Shown: positions 46,148-54,803 of the stretch, piece by piece
Layout: each line of letters opens with the position of its first letter
Position numbering within the stretch: position 1 is the stretch's first letter
Source: Rhodococcus opacus B4
GTDB lineage: Bacteria; Actinomycetota; Actinomycetes; Mycobacteriales; Mycobacteriaceae
Direction of reading: 5' to 3'
Length of the DNA stretch: 64,000 nt
Assembly: GCF_000010805.1 (NCBI RefSeq)
Contig: NC_012522.1
Span: forward strand, 3,596,001-3,660,000
Notes under the pieces: generated by a model
The model's database searches: none
Told to the model about the DNA's origin: nothing
The model's input: the letters and a program-made list of their open reading frames with translations, nothing else
Translations under genes and position numbers: made by a program

Positions 46148-47272
46148 GTGAAAATCTCGCAGATCGAACTCTTCCAGGTGGACTTGCCGTACTCGGGCGG
46201 TGTCTACCTGCTCTCGGGCGGCCGTTCGTACACCTCCTTCGACGCCTCGATCGTCCGCATCACCACCGATGACGGGCACCAGGGATGGGGCGAGAGCACC
46301 CCGTTCGGCTCCACCTACATCGCCTCCCATGCGCTCGGCACCCGCGCCGGCATCGCGGAAATCGCACCGCATCTCCTCGGCCGGGACCCGCGTCAGGTCG
46401 ACCGGATCAACGACGCCATGGACGAGGCACTCGTCGGCCACAACCACGCCAAGACCGCCCTCGACGTGGCGTGCTGGGATGTGTTCGGCAAGTCCGTCGG
46501 TCTTCCGGTCGCCGAACTCCTCGGCGGCTCGACCGGTGTTCCGATGCCGATGATCTCCTCGATCTACGCGGGCGAGCCCGAGGAGATGCGCCGCCGGGTC
46601 GCCGACCACCGCGCCAAGGGGTACCGCGGCCACTCCATCAAGATCGGGGCACTCGACAGCGAGGGTGGACCCGCGCTCGATGCGGAGCGGATCGCCGCAT
46701 CCCTCGCCGACAAGCAGCCCGGCGAGTTCTTCCTGGTCGACGCGAACGGCGGGATGCTGCCGGAGACCGCGCTGCGCATGCTGCGGATGCTCCCGCCGGG
46801 CCTGGATTTCGTGATCGAGGCGCCGTGCGCCACCTGGCGGGAGACGATGTCGCTGCGCCAGCGCTGCCCGTACCCGATCATCATCGACGAACTGGCCCAG
46901 CAGGACGACGACATCGCCTTCGCCTTGTCCCACGATGTCGCCGACGGGATCGGGCTGAAGATCTCCAAGGCCGGCGGATTGACCCGCGGCCGTCGCCACC
47001 GTGACATCTGCCTGTCGGCGGGAATGACCGTCAGCGTGCAGGACACCGTCGGCTCGTCCATCGCGTTCGCGGCGATCGTGCAGCTCGGTGCCACCGTTCC
47101 GCCGCGCACACTGCGGTGCGTCCTCAACTGCGAGGACATGGTCACGCTGCAGACCGCGCGGTTCGACGTGCTGACAGGAGGCGGCGGCATCCTGCCCCCG
47201 ACCGCACCCGGACTCGGGATCGAGGTCGACGAGGCCGTTCTCGGCGACCCGGTCGCCGTGTGGAGCGCCTGA
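46148..47272 (+). CDS. Enolase-superfamily (mandelate racemase type) enzyme, cis-3-hydroxyproline dehydratase-like
   Basis: A 374-residue enolase-superfamily protein. The capping domain begins MKISQIELFQVDLPYSGGVYLLSGGR, a pattern I associate with the cis-3-hydroxyproline dehydratase/hydroxyproline betaine epimerase group. In the barrel the second-strand base motif reads SIKIGA, so the first Lys of KxK is Ser. Metal ligands are in VDANGG, IEAPC and IIDEL, and the opposite-face Lys is in LKISKAGGL. It probably epimerises or dehydrates a small carboxylate, perhaps an imino acid. The GTG start follows AAGGAG by six bases. A strong terminator follows. Confidence 0.75.
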   Translation: MKISQIELFQVDLPYSGGVYLLSGGRSYTSFDASIVRITTDDGHQGWGESTPFGSTYIASHALGTRAGIAEIAPHLLGRDPRQVDRINDAMDEALVGHNHAKTALDVACWDVFGKSVGLPVAELLGGSTGVPMPMISSIYAGEPEEMRRRVADHRAKGYRGHSIKIGALDSEGGPALDAERIAASLADKQPGEFFLVDANGGMLPETALRMLRMLPPGLDFVIEAPCATWRETMSLRQRCPYPIIIDELAQQDDDIAFALSHDVADGIGLKISKAGGLTRGRRHRDICLSAGMTVSVQDTVGSSIAFAAIVQLGATVPPRTLRCVLNCEDMVTLQTARFDVLTGGGGILPPTAPGLGIEVDEAVLGDPVAVWSA

Positions 47273-47282
47273 CCTGACAGAA

Positions 47283-47325
47283 AATCCCGCGTCGGGATGA
47301 GTGTTTCTCACCCCGACGCGGGATT
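47283..47325. terminator. Strong rho-independent terminator
   Basis: A 14-base perfect stem, AATCCCGCGTCGGG with its complement, followed by CCTTTTCCTT. It lies 11 bases after the enolase-superfamily gene and 39 bases from the end of the convergent aldolase frame. Confidence 0.85.
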
Positions 47326-47363
47326 CCTTTTCCTTCAGCGCAAGAACTTACGCGGCCACGATG

Positions 47364-49175
47364 TCAGAGACCGGCACCCTGTGCGGCATACGATCCGCGC
47401 GCCTGCGCCAACGACGCCCGCGCTCCATCGTGAAGCAGTTCGTAGTCGGCAGCGAGAGCGACAGTCCGGATGCCGTTTTCGGTACAGGCCGCCGTCATTT
47501 TCGGACTACCCCCGTAGGCCGCGACGTCCAGTCCCCGGCGGGTGCATGCCTGCACGATGGCGCGAACGGCATCGAAAGTGGTTTCCCCCAGCACATCCGA
47601 GGCGGGACCGGCTAGGGACAGTGTGAGGTCGGCGGTACCGATGAGGATTCCGTCGAGCCCAGGCGTCGCGCAGATCGCGTCGGCTTCGGCGAGGCCGTTC
47701 GCGTCCTCGATCATCAGGTAGACCCGTTGCGGGGGCGCGGCGGCCGGGCGGAGCGCTGCCCGAACCGGCCCCCACGAACGGTGCCCCGCGGGGGCGTAGC
47801 GACAGCAGGCCACCGCCTCACGTGCTTGGGCGGCCGAGCCGATCTGGGGCACGACCACGGCGTCGGCCCCCATGTCGAGCGCCCAGTTGGCCTGTGCGTA
47901 GTTCGTCGCCTGCGTACGCACCCAGGCCTCGGCGCCGGAGCCCTGCACGGCGGCGAGCAGCGGCACGACGGAGTCCGTCCCTATGGCGCCGTGCTGCAAA
48001 TCGATGACAGCCCAATCGAAACCCGTGCGAACCATGAGTTCGGCGGCGAACACGGAGTCGAGCGTCAGCCACGCTCCGAGCGAAGGCGGGGGCGCGGTCA
48101 CTGCGCGGCGGCCGGTGGAACGAGCACGAGTTTCGGTGTGCTTCTTGGCGAGGAAGTCCTCCTGCGCGCGAACGATGTCGGACAACGGGTAGGTGGCCGA
48201 GACGACCGGACGGATTTCGTCCCGCTCGATGTATCCGATGAGGTTCTCGAACACCACGTCGTCCTGGAAGGTGCACCCGAACAGCGTGAGGTCCCGGAGG
48301 TACACCGTCCGCAGGTCGATCTCGGAGATCGGCCCGCCGATGGCACCGGCGACGGCGTACCGCCCACCCGTGCGCAACACGTCGAGCAGTTGTGGCCACT
48401 GCGGTCCGACGACGAGATCGATCACCACATCCACCGATCCGGCGCCGAGCGCTCCGATCAGGTCGGCTCCGCGCTCGACGATCCGGTCGGCGCCTTGCGC
48501 CTTCACCTCGGCCGCCTTGTCGGCCGAGCACACGGCGATCACCGTGGCGCCGCGTCGCTTGGCGAGCTGGACCGCGGCGAGTCCGACACCGCCCGATGCG
48601 CCGGTGATCAGCACGCGTTCGGCCCCGACCGCGGCACGGTGCAGCATGTTCTCGGCGGTGGAGTAGGCGCACGGTAGCGCCGCGAGCTCGGCGTCGCTCC
48701 AGTCGCAGTCGACCGCGTAGGTCTCCCGCGCCGGCGCCACCGCGTACTGCGCGAACCCGCCGTCGCATTCGCTGCCGAAGGTCCAGCATTCGTACGGACG
48801 GTAGTCGACGTAGCTGCGCAGCATGGTGCGCACGAGGACCCGTTCACCGATGCGGTCGGGGGAGACACCGTCGCCGACCGCGACGATGCGTCCGCACACG
48901 TCCGCACCCTGGATCCGGGAGAATTTCAGGGTGGTGCCGGACCAGCTGGCATCGTCGTCGTCAACCGACTCGAAGCCGCTCGCACCGCCGGAGCTCGTCT
49001 CGGACGTGATCGTCTTCGAATACCACCCGATGCGGGTGTTGATGTCGGTGTTGTTGATTCCGGCGGCGGCGACCGCGATCAACAACTCGCCCTGATCAGC
49101 TTGGGGGACAACGACGTCGGTGCGGTATTCGAGTTTGTCGAGTCCGCCGTGCCCGGTGAGGAGAACTGCGGTCAT
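47364..49175 (-). CDS. Zinc-type MDR oxidoreductase fused in frame to an HpcH/HpaI-type aldolase
   Basis: A single 603-residue open frame. Residues 1 to about 347 form an MDR quinone-oxidoreductase-like enzyme (MTAVLLTGHGGLDKLEYRTD, ERVLITGASGGVGLAAVQLAKRRG, IVRAQEDFLAKKH). From about residue 359 on it is an HpcH/HpaI aldolase (PPPSLGAWLTLDS, WAVIDLQHGAIG, IEDANGLAEADAICATPGLDGILIGTADLTLS), a class II pyruvate aldolase fold. The linker ETRARSTGRRA is unlike either family. With two extra bases near 48135 the first gene would end normally (GKLVLVPP...stop at 48098-48100) and the aldolase would begin at the GTG 48099-48101. The fusion is therefore probably a frameshift product of two coupled genes, though both domains may work. 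Confidence 0.7.
   Translation of the reverse strand: MTAVLLTGHGGLDKLEYRTDVVVPQADQGELLIAVAAAGINNTDINTRIGWYSKTITSETSSGGASGFESVDDDDASWSGTTLKFSRIQGADVCGRIVAVGDGVSPDRIGERVLVRTMLRSYVDYRPYECWTFGSECDGGFAQYAVAPARETYAVDCDWSDAELAALPCAYSTAENMLHRAAVGAERVLITGASGGVGLAAVQLAKRRGATVIAVCSADKAAEVKAQGADRIVERGADLIGALGAGSVDVVIDLVVGPQWPQLLDVLRTGGRYAVAGAIGGPISEIDLRTVYLRDLTLFGCTFQDDVVFENLIGYIERDEIRPVVSATYPLSDIVRAQEDFLAKKHTETRARSTGRRAVTAPPPSLGAWLTLDSVFAAELMVRTGFDWAVIDLQHGAIGTDSVVPLLAAVQGSGAEAWVRTQATNYAQANWALDMGADAVVVPQIGSAAQAREAVACCRYAPAGHRSWGPVRAALRPAAAPPQRVYLMIEDANGLAEADAICATPGLDGILIGTADLTLSLAGPASDVLGETTFDAVRAIVQACTRRGLDVAAYGGSPKMTAACTENGIRTVALAADYELLHDGARASLAQARGSYAAQGAGL
48131..48137 (-). other. Probable two-base deletion joining two genes
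   Basis: The minus strand reads CACACCGAAACTCGTG where the MDR family C terminus (H-T-G-K-L-V) would need CACACCGGCAAACTCGTG. Restoring GC recovers the family ending and a separate downstream start codon. This may be a real mutation or a sequencing error. Confidence 0.65.
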
Positions 49176-49243
49176 GTGTTCGGGTAACAAGGTTCGCTCC
49201 GTCTGCTGGTTCTGGGATGGGCGCTGTGGAAGGGGTACCCCGA

Positions 49244-49896
49244 TCACATCAGGGCGACCGATTCGCTGGAGGTGAAGGTCTGGACGAGTTCGCCGATCTC
49301 GGTGATGCGGCTGCGCAGCACGTCCCCGGGACCGAGGAACCGCTGCGGCGTCCGGCCCACTCCGACGCCGGCGGGCGTGCCGGTGAACAGCACGTCGCCG
49401 GGATAGAGCTCGAGGATGTGCGACAGGTGCTCGATCAACGCCGGAACGGGAAGATCATCTGGGAGGTGCGGCCGCCCCGTCCGATGACGACTACGAGTTC
49501 GACTTCCCAGTCCACCGTGTCCGAGGGAAGCGGCACCGTCGTGACGGGGCCCGTGATCGCCGAGGCGAATTTGGTGAAGATCACCGGCGACTCGGGTCGC
49601 TCCACCCCGGACTCCGCCGCGTGGTCGGCATAATTCAATCCGACGGCGAACACCTGGCGCGGCGACGGCGTCGGCGCCCCGATCCGGCCCGGGTCGATCC
49701 CGCCGCCGGGCGCAGGGCTGATTCGGTCTCGGTTACCGGTGTACCAGGTAACGAACTCCGCCCACCGCTCGTAGATCTTCTGCGGTGCCGAAGAAAAATA
49801 CCCGTGGCTTTCTGCTTCGACGTCGACGAGGCCACCACGCGTCGAGACCTGGAGACGGCCATCGAGATTGACCACCCGCACCTGAACTTCTCCCAT
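49244..49896 (-). pseudogene. FAA-hydrolase family gene, broken by deletion and frameshift
   Basis: The N-terminal piece (49435-49896) has the family pattern VFAVGLNYADHAAESG, PVIFTKFASAITGP, VDWEVELVVVIGRGGR. It then jumps straight to RTSQMIFP, losing about 70 residues that normally carry metal ligands and the substrate pocket. A missing base near 49445 then shifts the frame. The expected C terminus (LIEHLSHILELYPGDVLFTGTPAGVG) continues in another frame to 49244. The intact relative would be a fumarylacetoacetase-type hydrolase or 2-oxo-diacid decarboxylase. It is unlikely to be functional. It sits downstream of divergent promoter region P2. Confidence 0.78.
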
Positions 49897-49952
49897 CGTC
49901 TGCGCTGGCTGTCCGATTCCGTGGACAGTTCGATTCCGTGGACCGGGAATGC

Positions 49953-50020
49953 TCTCACTTTGTGAACAGTGCGTTCATTGTGTGTTTGTCGATACTGCGG
50001 CCCAGGTCACAGCTTGTCAA
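49953..50020 (-). promoter_or_regulatory. Divergent region P2, leftward promoter and operator array
   Basis: On the minus strand TTGACA (50015-50020) and CAGTAT (49992-49997) are 17 bases apart. Downstream are TGAAC at 49963 and GTTCA at 49973, a perfect inverted repeat with a five-base spacer, plus a weaker half-site TCTCA at 49953 on the same 10-base period. It would drive the broken FAA-hydrolase gene and the MDR/aldolase frame. Confidence 0.6.
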
Positions 50021-50136
50021 GGCGGAGGCCGGCACCCGACCGCCCGCGACAACCGTCTCAACAAGCACTTTACGCACTCGACCAGCGTCAGCGCCCGAAA
50101 GCGAGGGGCCCTGCGCAACTGTGACGCTTCGAGGTC

Positions 50137-50192
50137 TTGACGAGGCCTGAGGCCCATGTCACACTTTTGATCGTTACGTTCACTTATTGAAC
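50137..50192 (+). promoter_or_regulatory. Divergent region P2, rightward promoter and operator array
   Basis: TTGACG (50137-50142) and CACACT (50160-50165) are 17 bases apart, followed by TGATC at 50168, GTTCA at 50178 and TGAAC at 50188. The last two form ACGTTCA-N5-TGAACGT, a perfect seven-base inverted repeat. It would drive transporter A. The 392-base gap holds no gene. Confidence 0.65.
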
Positions 50193-50288
50193 GTACATAC
50201 TTCATTCCCCGCCTTTCCCCATCCCGGACGGCATTCGCACCGTCCACGTCGGCTGTCATGCCGACGCGCACCAGCAAGGAGTGACCTG

Positions 50289-51671
50289 GTGACGATTACC
50301 AACACGGATTCCGTCGGAGAGTATGAGGACGGCCCTGTCGGCACGAAGGCCGACCAGGGTCCGGTCGACAAGCAACGGTTCGTGGTCAAGCTGACCGGCG
50401 TCATCGCCGGTGGCATGTTCATCGACGGCTACATCCTCGGCGTCGTCGGCACCGTCATCGGTGCCATCACGCTCGATTTGCAGATGTCGCTGTTCTGGGA
50501 GGGGCTCATCGGCGCCTCCGCGCTGATCGGCATCTTCGTCGGCGGCCCACTCGGCGGCTGGCTCGCCGACAAACTCGGCCGCAAGCCGCTGTTCGCGATC
50601 GACCTGGCGATCTTCATCGCCGGTTCGGTCCTGCAGTTCTTCGTCGACTCGGCGTGGCAACTGTTCGCCGTCCGGCTACTGATGGGCATCGCGATCGGTG
50701 CCGACTACTCGGTCGGCTGGCCGCTGCTCGCCGAGTTCTCACCCCGCCGGTTGCGCGGCAAGCTTCTGTCCCTGTGCGAGGTCGCCTGGTACATCGGATT
50801 CGTGCTCGCCTTCGTCATCGGTTACGTGATGAGCACCGTGTGGTCCCTCGACTGGCGCATCATTCTCGGCACCAGCACCGTTCCCGCGGTGATCCTGTTC
50901 CTGGCCCGGCTGGGCATGCCCGAATCCCCACGGTGGCTGATGAACAAGGGCCGCACGGAGGAAGCGACGACCATCGCGCACGCGTACCTCGAGGACCCGA
51001 CCGACGTCGTCGACATCACCAACGAGCCCACCCGCCAGGGCACGTTCCGAATGTTGTTCGCCCCGGCATACCGGCGGGCCACGATCTTCATCTCCGTCTT
51101 CTGGTTCTGCTGCGTAGCACCGTATTTCGCGATCGCCACGTTTGCCGCGAGCGTGCTGTCGGACTACGGTCTCGGCGACGGACTCGTCGGCGCCATCGGC
51201 GTCAACGGACTCGCCCTGGTCGGTGTCGTGGTCTCGGTCGTTCTCATCGAACGCATCGGTCGCCGGAAGCTGACCATCCCGCAGCAGTGGGTGTGTGCGG
51301 TGGTCTTGTTGATCATCGGACTCTGGTCTTCGGCTCCGCCCGCGGTGGTGCTGGTCTGCTTCCTCGTCTTCGCGTTCTCGAACGCCATGTGCACGGCACT
51401 GACCGGCGTGTATCCGGGCGAGATCTTCCCGACCGAGATCCGCGGTCTGGGAACCGGTTTCGCGACCGCATTCAGCCGAATCGGCGCCGGCCTCGGCACG
51501 TTCCTGCTGCCCTGGTCGATGCACAACCTCGGCGGCGGGACCACGATGGTGATCGCCGCAGGCATCTGCGTCGTCGGTGCCACCGTCTCCCAGGTCCTCG
51601 CCCCCGAAACCATGGGCCGCAACCTCAGCGAAACCTCCGCGCCGCGGGACCCGCAGCCCGCCCGCACCTGA
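50289..51671 (+). CDS. MFS transporter A (sugar-porter-like organic-acid transporter)
   Basis: A 460-residue 12-helix transporter. It has GGPLGGWLADKLGRKPLF between helices 2 and 3, MGIAIGADYSVGWPLLAEFSPRRLRGKLL near helix 4, MPESPRWLMNKGR before the central loop, and VYPGEIFPTEIRGLGTGFATAFSRIGAGLGTF near helix 10. The pattern is that of the sugar/organic-acid porter branch (PF00083 type). It is a close paralogue of transporter B at 56691. The GTG start follows AAGGAG. Because it sits behind the same operator design as transporter B, it probably imports the substrate of this catabolic region. Confidence 0.85.
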   Translation: MTITNTDSVGEYEDGPVGTKADQGPVDKQRFVVKLTGVIAGGMFIDGYILGVVGTVIGAITLDLQMSLFWEGLIGASALIGIFVGGPLGGWLADKLGRKPLFAIDLAIFIAGSVLQFFVDSAWQLFAVRLLMGIAIGADYSVGWPLLAEFSPRRLRGKLLSLCEVAWYIGFVLAFVIGYVMSTVWSLDWRIILGTSTVPAVILFLARLGMPESPRWLMNKGRTEEATTIAHAYLEDPTDVVDITNEPTRQGTFRMLFAPAYRRATIFISVFWFCCVAPYFAIATFAASVLSDYGLGDGLVGAIGVNGLALVGVVVSVVLIERIGRRKLTIPQQWVCAVVLLIIGLWSSAPPAVVLVCFLVFAFSNAMCTALTGVYPGEIFPTEIRGLGTGFATAFSRIGAGLGTFLLPWSMHNLGGGTTMVIAAGICVVGATVSQVLAPETMGRNLSETSAPRDPQPART

Positions 51672-51680
51672 CCGATACCG

Positions 51681-51698
51681 TCTCGCGAAATCGCGAGA
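51681..51698. terminator. Short palindromic hairpin after transporter A
   Basis: TCTCGCGA-AA-TCGCGAGA lies 10 bases after the stop of transporter A, directly ahead of the longer hairpin. The two may form a tandem terminator. Confidence 0.5.
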
Positions 51699-51714
51699 GG
51701 CTACATCCACAGCG

Positions 51715-51752
51715 CCGGAAACCGGAGTCCGTACCAGGGCTCCGGTTTCCGG
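51715..51752. terminator. Bidirectional terminator hairpin
   Basis: A 13-base perfect stem, CCGGAAACCGGAG with its complement, followed by TGTTTT on the plus strand. It separates transporter A from the convergent iclR gene. Confidence 0.8.
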
Positions 51753-51779
51753 TGTTTTACGCGACGCGGCCGGGCGAGT

Positions 51780-52583
51780 TCATTCGCCTACCGCGTCCTG
51801 CCAGAACACCTCGACGAGGCGCTCGACCATGGCCTGCATCTGGTGGAGAGCTTCGGGAATGCGGTCGCGACCGAAGCGGTAGCGGGGACCGTTGAGCGTC
51901 AAGATCGCCACCAGAGTGCCCGAGGAGTCCCGCACCGGCCGGGACAGCGATATGAGCTCTTCTTCGAGTTCGTTGTCGATGACGCCGAACCCCTGCTCGC
52001 GGACCTGGTCGAGTTCCCGGAGCAGAACGGCCCGGTCGGTGATGGTCTGAGGGGTATAGGCCTCGAGCTTTTCGGGCAGCAACGCGAGCACCTTGTCCCG
52101 CGACATCTCGGCGAGCAGTACCTTGCCGGTGGAGCTGGCGTGCAGCGGATACTGCTGGCCGACCATGTGGGAGGACATGCGGCTCATGATGCCGACCACG
52201 TGCGACCCGGAGGCCTCGGCGACCAGGTCCAGGCCGTCGTGCGAATTCGGCACGGACAGCGTCGCCGATTCGTTGAATTTGTCGGCCAATTCCTGCAGCA
52301 GCGGTTGCGCGCGGGCGACGAGCCCGGCGTAAGGGTCGGCGCGCCGGCCGAGCCGGGCCATTTCCCAGCCGAGGATGTAATTGTTGTCGATCCGGTCCAC
52401 GAGCCCGGTCCGTTCGAGGCTGTAGAGCAGACGGAAGGCGGTGGGCCGGGAGATTCCGACGCCCTTCGCGAGCGTGGTCACGGTGGCGCCGGTGCGCGGA
52501 TGTGCGGCCAATTCCCGTAGCAGCCGAACGGCTTTGGTCACCGACTTGTTCGTCATCTCAGTCGGTTCGGGTACTTCGCTCAT
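51780..52583 (-). CDS. IclR-family regulator, intact copy (part B)
   Basis: A 267-residue IclR regulator. Helix-turn-helix: NKSVTKAVRLLRELA...TLAKGVGISRPTAFRLLYSLERTGLVDRIDNNY, near residues 12-60. Effector domain: YPLHASSTGKVLLAEM, ELDQVREQGFGVIDNELEEELISLSRPVRDSSGTLVAILTL. It is paralogous to the damaged gene at 44463-45071. A perfect GTTCA-N5-TGAAC inverted repeat 73 bases upstream matches the arrays at P1-P3, which suggests autoregulation and control of both parts. The ATG at 52583 follows AAGGGG. Confidence 0.88.
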   Translation of the reverse strand: MSEVPEPTEMTNKSVTKAVRLLRELAAHPRTGATVTTLAKGVGISRPTAFRLLYSLERTGLVDRIDNNYILGWEMARLGRRADPYAGLVARAQPLLQELADKFNESATLSVPNSHDGLDLVAEASGSHVVGIMSRMSSHMVGQQYPLHASSTGKVLLAEMSRDKVLALLPEKLEAYTPQTITDRAVLLRELDQVREQGFGVIDNELEEELISLSRPVRDSSGTLVAILTLNGPRYRFGRDRIPEALHQMQAMVERLVEVFWQDAVGE

Positions 52584-52641
52584 GCCACCCCTTCGTCGTG
52601 TCGGTGCGCACCGCACCATCAGGCACGCGCTTCCACGACCA

Positions 52642-52686
52642 CTCTACCGCCCCAGCGTTCATATAGTGAACGCTGGGGCGGTAGAG
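52642..52686. promoter_or_regulatory. 45-base perfect palindrome with central GTTCA-N5-TGAAC operator
   Basis: Twenty-base arms, perfectly complementary, flank the five-base centre TATAG. The innermost bases are GTTCA (52657-52661) and TGAAC (52667-52671), the same operator as in P1-P3. The outer arms are G/C rich (CTACCGCCCC and complement) and can fold as a strong RNA hairpin. The element lies 20 bases after the dehydrogenase stop and 58 bases before the iclR start, so it may both end the catabolic transcript and serve as the iclR operator. Confidence 0.7.
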
Positions 52687-52706
52687 GGGGAACTACTCTT
52701 CGATTG

Positions 52707-54236
52707 TCAGGACCGGGCGCGACCCCAGGTGGAGGATTCGCCGGCGGTGTTGACGGTGCGGGGAACCTGCAGGGGGTTGCGTTCCTGAATCGGTGCGGGC
52801 AGGAGCACCTCCGGCGCGTCCTGGTAGGTGACCGGGCGCAGGAATCGGCGAATCGCGGTGGTGCCCACCGAGGTATGCGAGACGGCGGTGGTGGCGGGGT
52901 AGGGACCGCCGTGGTGCTGCGCGGGGGTGACCGCGACGCCGGTGGGCCAGCCGTTGAACACCAGTCGACCGGCGCGGGTGGCCGCGATCCGGGTGAGCCG
53001 GCGGAGTTGGTCGCGTTCGTCGGAGGTCGGTTCCGTGCGAGTGTGGACGGTCACCGTCAGGGTGCCGTCGACGTCGCCCAGAACTCGGTTCACCTCGTCC
53101 TCGGTGCCGTATTCGGCGATGATCGCAGCCGGGCCGAAGCTCTCCTCGAGGAGCGTGTCCGCGTGGGCGATCAGCTGCTCGGCGGTGGTGCGCAGCAGGG
53201 TCGGGGTGACCTCGGGCACTCCGCTCTCGCCGGTCGATGCGGTGCCCTTGACGAGGACCTCGACCCCGGGTGCCGCGGCGGCCTCCTCGATCCGATGGTG
53301 GTAGCCCTCGGCGATACTCGCGGTGAGCATCCGCGCGGCGGGCACCTGCTGGGCGAGGGCGGTGATCTGCTCGGTGACCGGCGAGCCGACGGGCACCAGC
53401 AGGATGCCGGGCTTGGTGCAGAACTGTCCCGCCCCGAGTGTGAACGAGCCGACGAAACCGGATGCGATCGCCTCGCCGCGCTCGTCGAGGGCACCGGCGG
53501 TGACGACGGCCGGGTTGACGCTGCCGAGCTCACCGAAGAAGGGGATCGGGTTGGGCCGGGCGGCGGCGATGTCGAACAGGGCACGGCCACCGGCGACGGA
53601 CCCGGTGAACGCGGCCGCCGCGATCCGTGGATCCTTCAGCGCTCCGACTCCGGCCGTGCGTCCACCGATCAAGGCGAACGTGCCCTCGGGGGCGCCGGCA
53701 CCGGCCAGCGCCTCGGTGACGATCGCCGCGGTGGCGGCGGACGTGCGGGGATGGCCGGGATGGGCCTTGAGCACCACCGGGCAGCCGGCGGCCAGCGCGG
53801 AGGCCGTGTCGGTGCCGGCGACGGAGAACGCGAACGGGAAGTTGCTGGCGGCGAAGACCAGGACCGGGCCCACGGGGATCTGATACCGGCGCAGGTCGGG
53901 GCGGGCGCCGAGGACGAAGTCGGGATCGGCGCGGTCGATGATCACGTCCAGGAAGGTGCCGTCGATCAGTTCCTCGGCGAACATCCGCAACTGCACACAG
54001 GTGCGGTTCAGTTCCCCGGTCAGCCGGGCCTGGGGAAGCCCGGTTTCGGCGATGGCCTCGGCGACCAGCCCGTCCGCGTGCGCCTCGAGGGCGCCGGCGA
54101 TCGCGACGAGCACGACGGCGCGATCGTGGGGAGTGCGATCCTCCCAGAGCGGTGCGGCGGCGGCCGCGGCGTCGAGGATGCTGTCGAGTTGCGCGTCGGT
54201 GGTGTCCGACTCGATCGAATGAGCGGTGTCAGTCAT
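52707..54236 (-). CDS. Alpha-ketoglutaric semialdehyde dehydrogenase-like aldehyde dehydrogenase
   Basis: A 509-residue aldehyde dehydrogenase of the KGSADH (type III) branch. It has PVGPVLVFAASNFPFAFSVAGTDTASALAAGCPVVLKAHPGHP near residues 120-165, AAFTGSVAGGRALFDIAAARPNPIPFFGELGSVNP with the general-base Glu, and the nucleophile Cys in LGAGQFCTKPG. The family oxidises 2,5-dioxopentanoate to 2-oxoglutarate with NADP, the last step of hydroxyproline and some sugar-acid pathways. It is third in an operon after amine oxidase and flavin reductase B (66-base gap). Another aldehyde acid is possible. Confidence 0.83.
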   Translation of the reverse strand: MTDTAHSIESDTTDAQLDSILDAAAAAAPLWEDRTPHDRAVVLVAIAGALEAHADGLVAEAIAETGLPQARLTGELNRTCVQLRMFAEELIDGTFLDVIIDRADPDFVLGARPDLRRYQIPVGPVLVFAASNFPFAFSVAGTDTASALAAGCPVVLKAHPGHPRTSAATAAIVTEALAGAGAPEGTFALIGGRTAGVGALKDPRIAAAAFTGSVAGGRALFDIAAARPNPIPFFGELGSVNPAVVTAGALDERGEAIASGFVGSFTLGAGQFCTKPGILLVPVGSPVTEQITALAQQVPAARMLTASIAEGYHHRIEEAAAAPGVEVLVKGTASTGESGVPEVTPTLLRTTAEQLIAHADTLLEESFGPAAIIAEYGTEDEVNRVLGDVDGTLTVTVHTRTEPTSDERDQLRRLTRIAATRAGRLVFNGWPTGVAVTPAQHHGGPYPATTAVSHTSVGTTAIRRFLRPVTYQDAPEVLLPAPIQERNPLQVPRTVNTAGESSTWGRARS

Positions 54237-54302
54237 GAAATGCGTGATCCTTTTCTGAAGACGAGGCGCACGCCGGGGTGCGGCGCAGCCGGGGGGTGTA
54301 GG

Positions 54303-54803
54303 TCAGGCGGCGGTGAGTTGCCGGATACCGCCGAGCCGGCCCTGATGGAAGACCAGGGGCTCACCGTGCCCGGTGTCCATCTGCAGAACCCGGGCGACGA
54401 CGATGACATGATCACCGCCGTCCAGTTCGTGAACGACCTCGCAATCGACGAACGCATGCGCCCCCTCGATCCGCGGCGACCCGGACTCCGACAACGACCA
54501 CTCGATATCAGCGAACTTGTTCGGCTGCTTACTCGACAACGCCCGGCACACCGACTCCTGACCGGCGGCCAGAACACTCGCGCACAACCGGCCCGCCGCC
54601 CGCACCTTCGGCCAGCTCGTCGAGGTGTGCGCGACACTGAAACTGACCAGCGGCGGATCCAGCGACAACGACTGGAACGTGCCGACCACCAGGCCACACG
54701 GGAACTCGGCGTCCGCAGTGATGCCGGACAACGCGACCACACCGGTGGGCAGATTTCCCATCACGTTGCGGTAGTGCGCCTGATCGATGGTGGAAGTAAG
54801 CAT
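54303..54803 (-). CDS. Flavin reductase, copy B (HpaC/NtaB-like)
   Basis: 166 residues, differing from copy A only at SSK versus SRK in the middle of the protein. Same split-barrel features: NLPTGVVALSG, GLVVGTFQSLSLDPPLVSFSV, HQGRLGGIRQL. It should deliver reduced flavin to a partner monooxygenase. Here it lies 13 bases after the flavin amine oxidase gene and ahead of the aldehyde dehydrogenase gene in one operon from promoter region P3. A longer frame upstream overlaps the amine-oxidase gene and is not the start. Confidence 0.88.
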   Translation of the reverse strand: MLTSTIDQAHYRNVMGNLPTGVVALSGITADAEFPCGLVVGTFQSLSLDPPLVSFSVAHTSTSWPKVRAAGRLCASVLAAGQESVCRALSSKQPNKFADIEWSLSESGSPRIEGAHAFVDCEVVHELDGGDHVIVVARVLQMDTGHGEPLVFHQGRLGGIRQLTAA

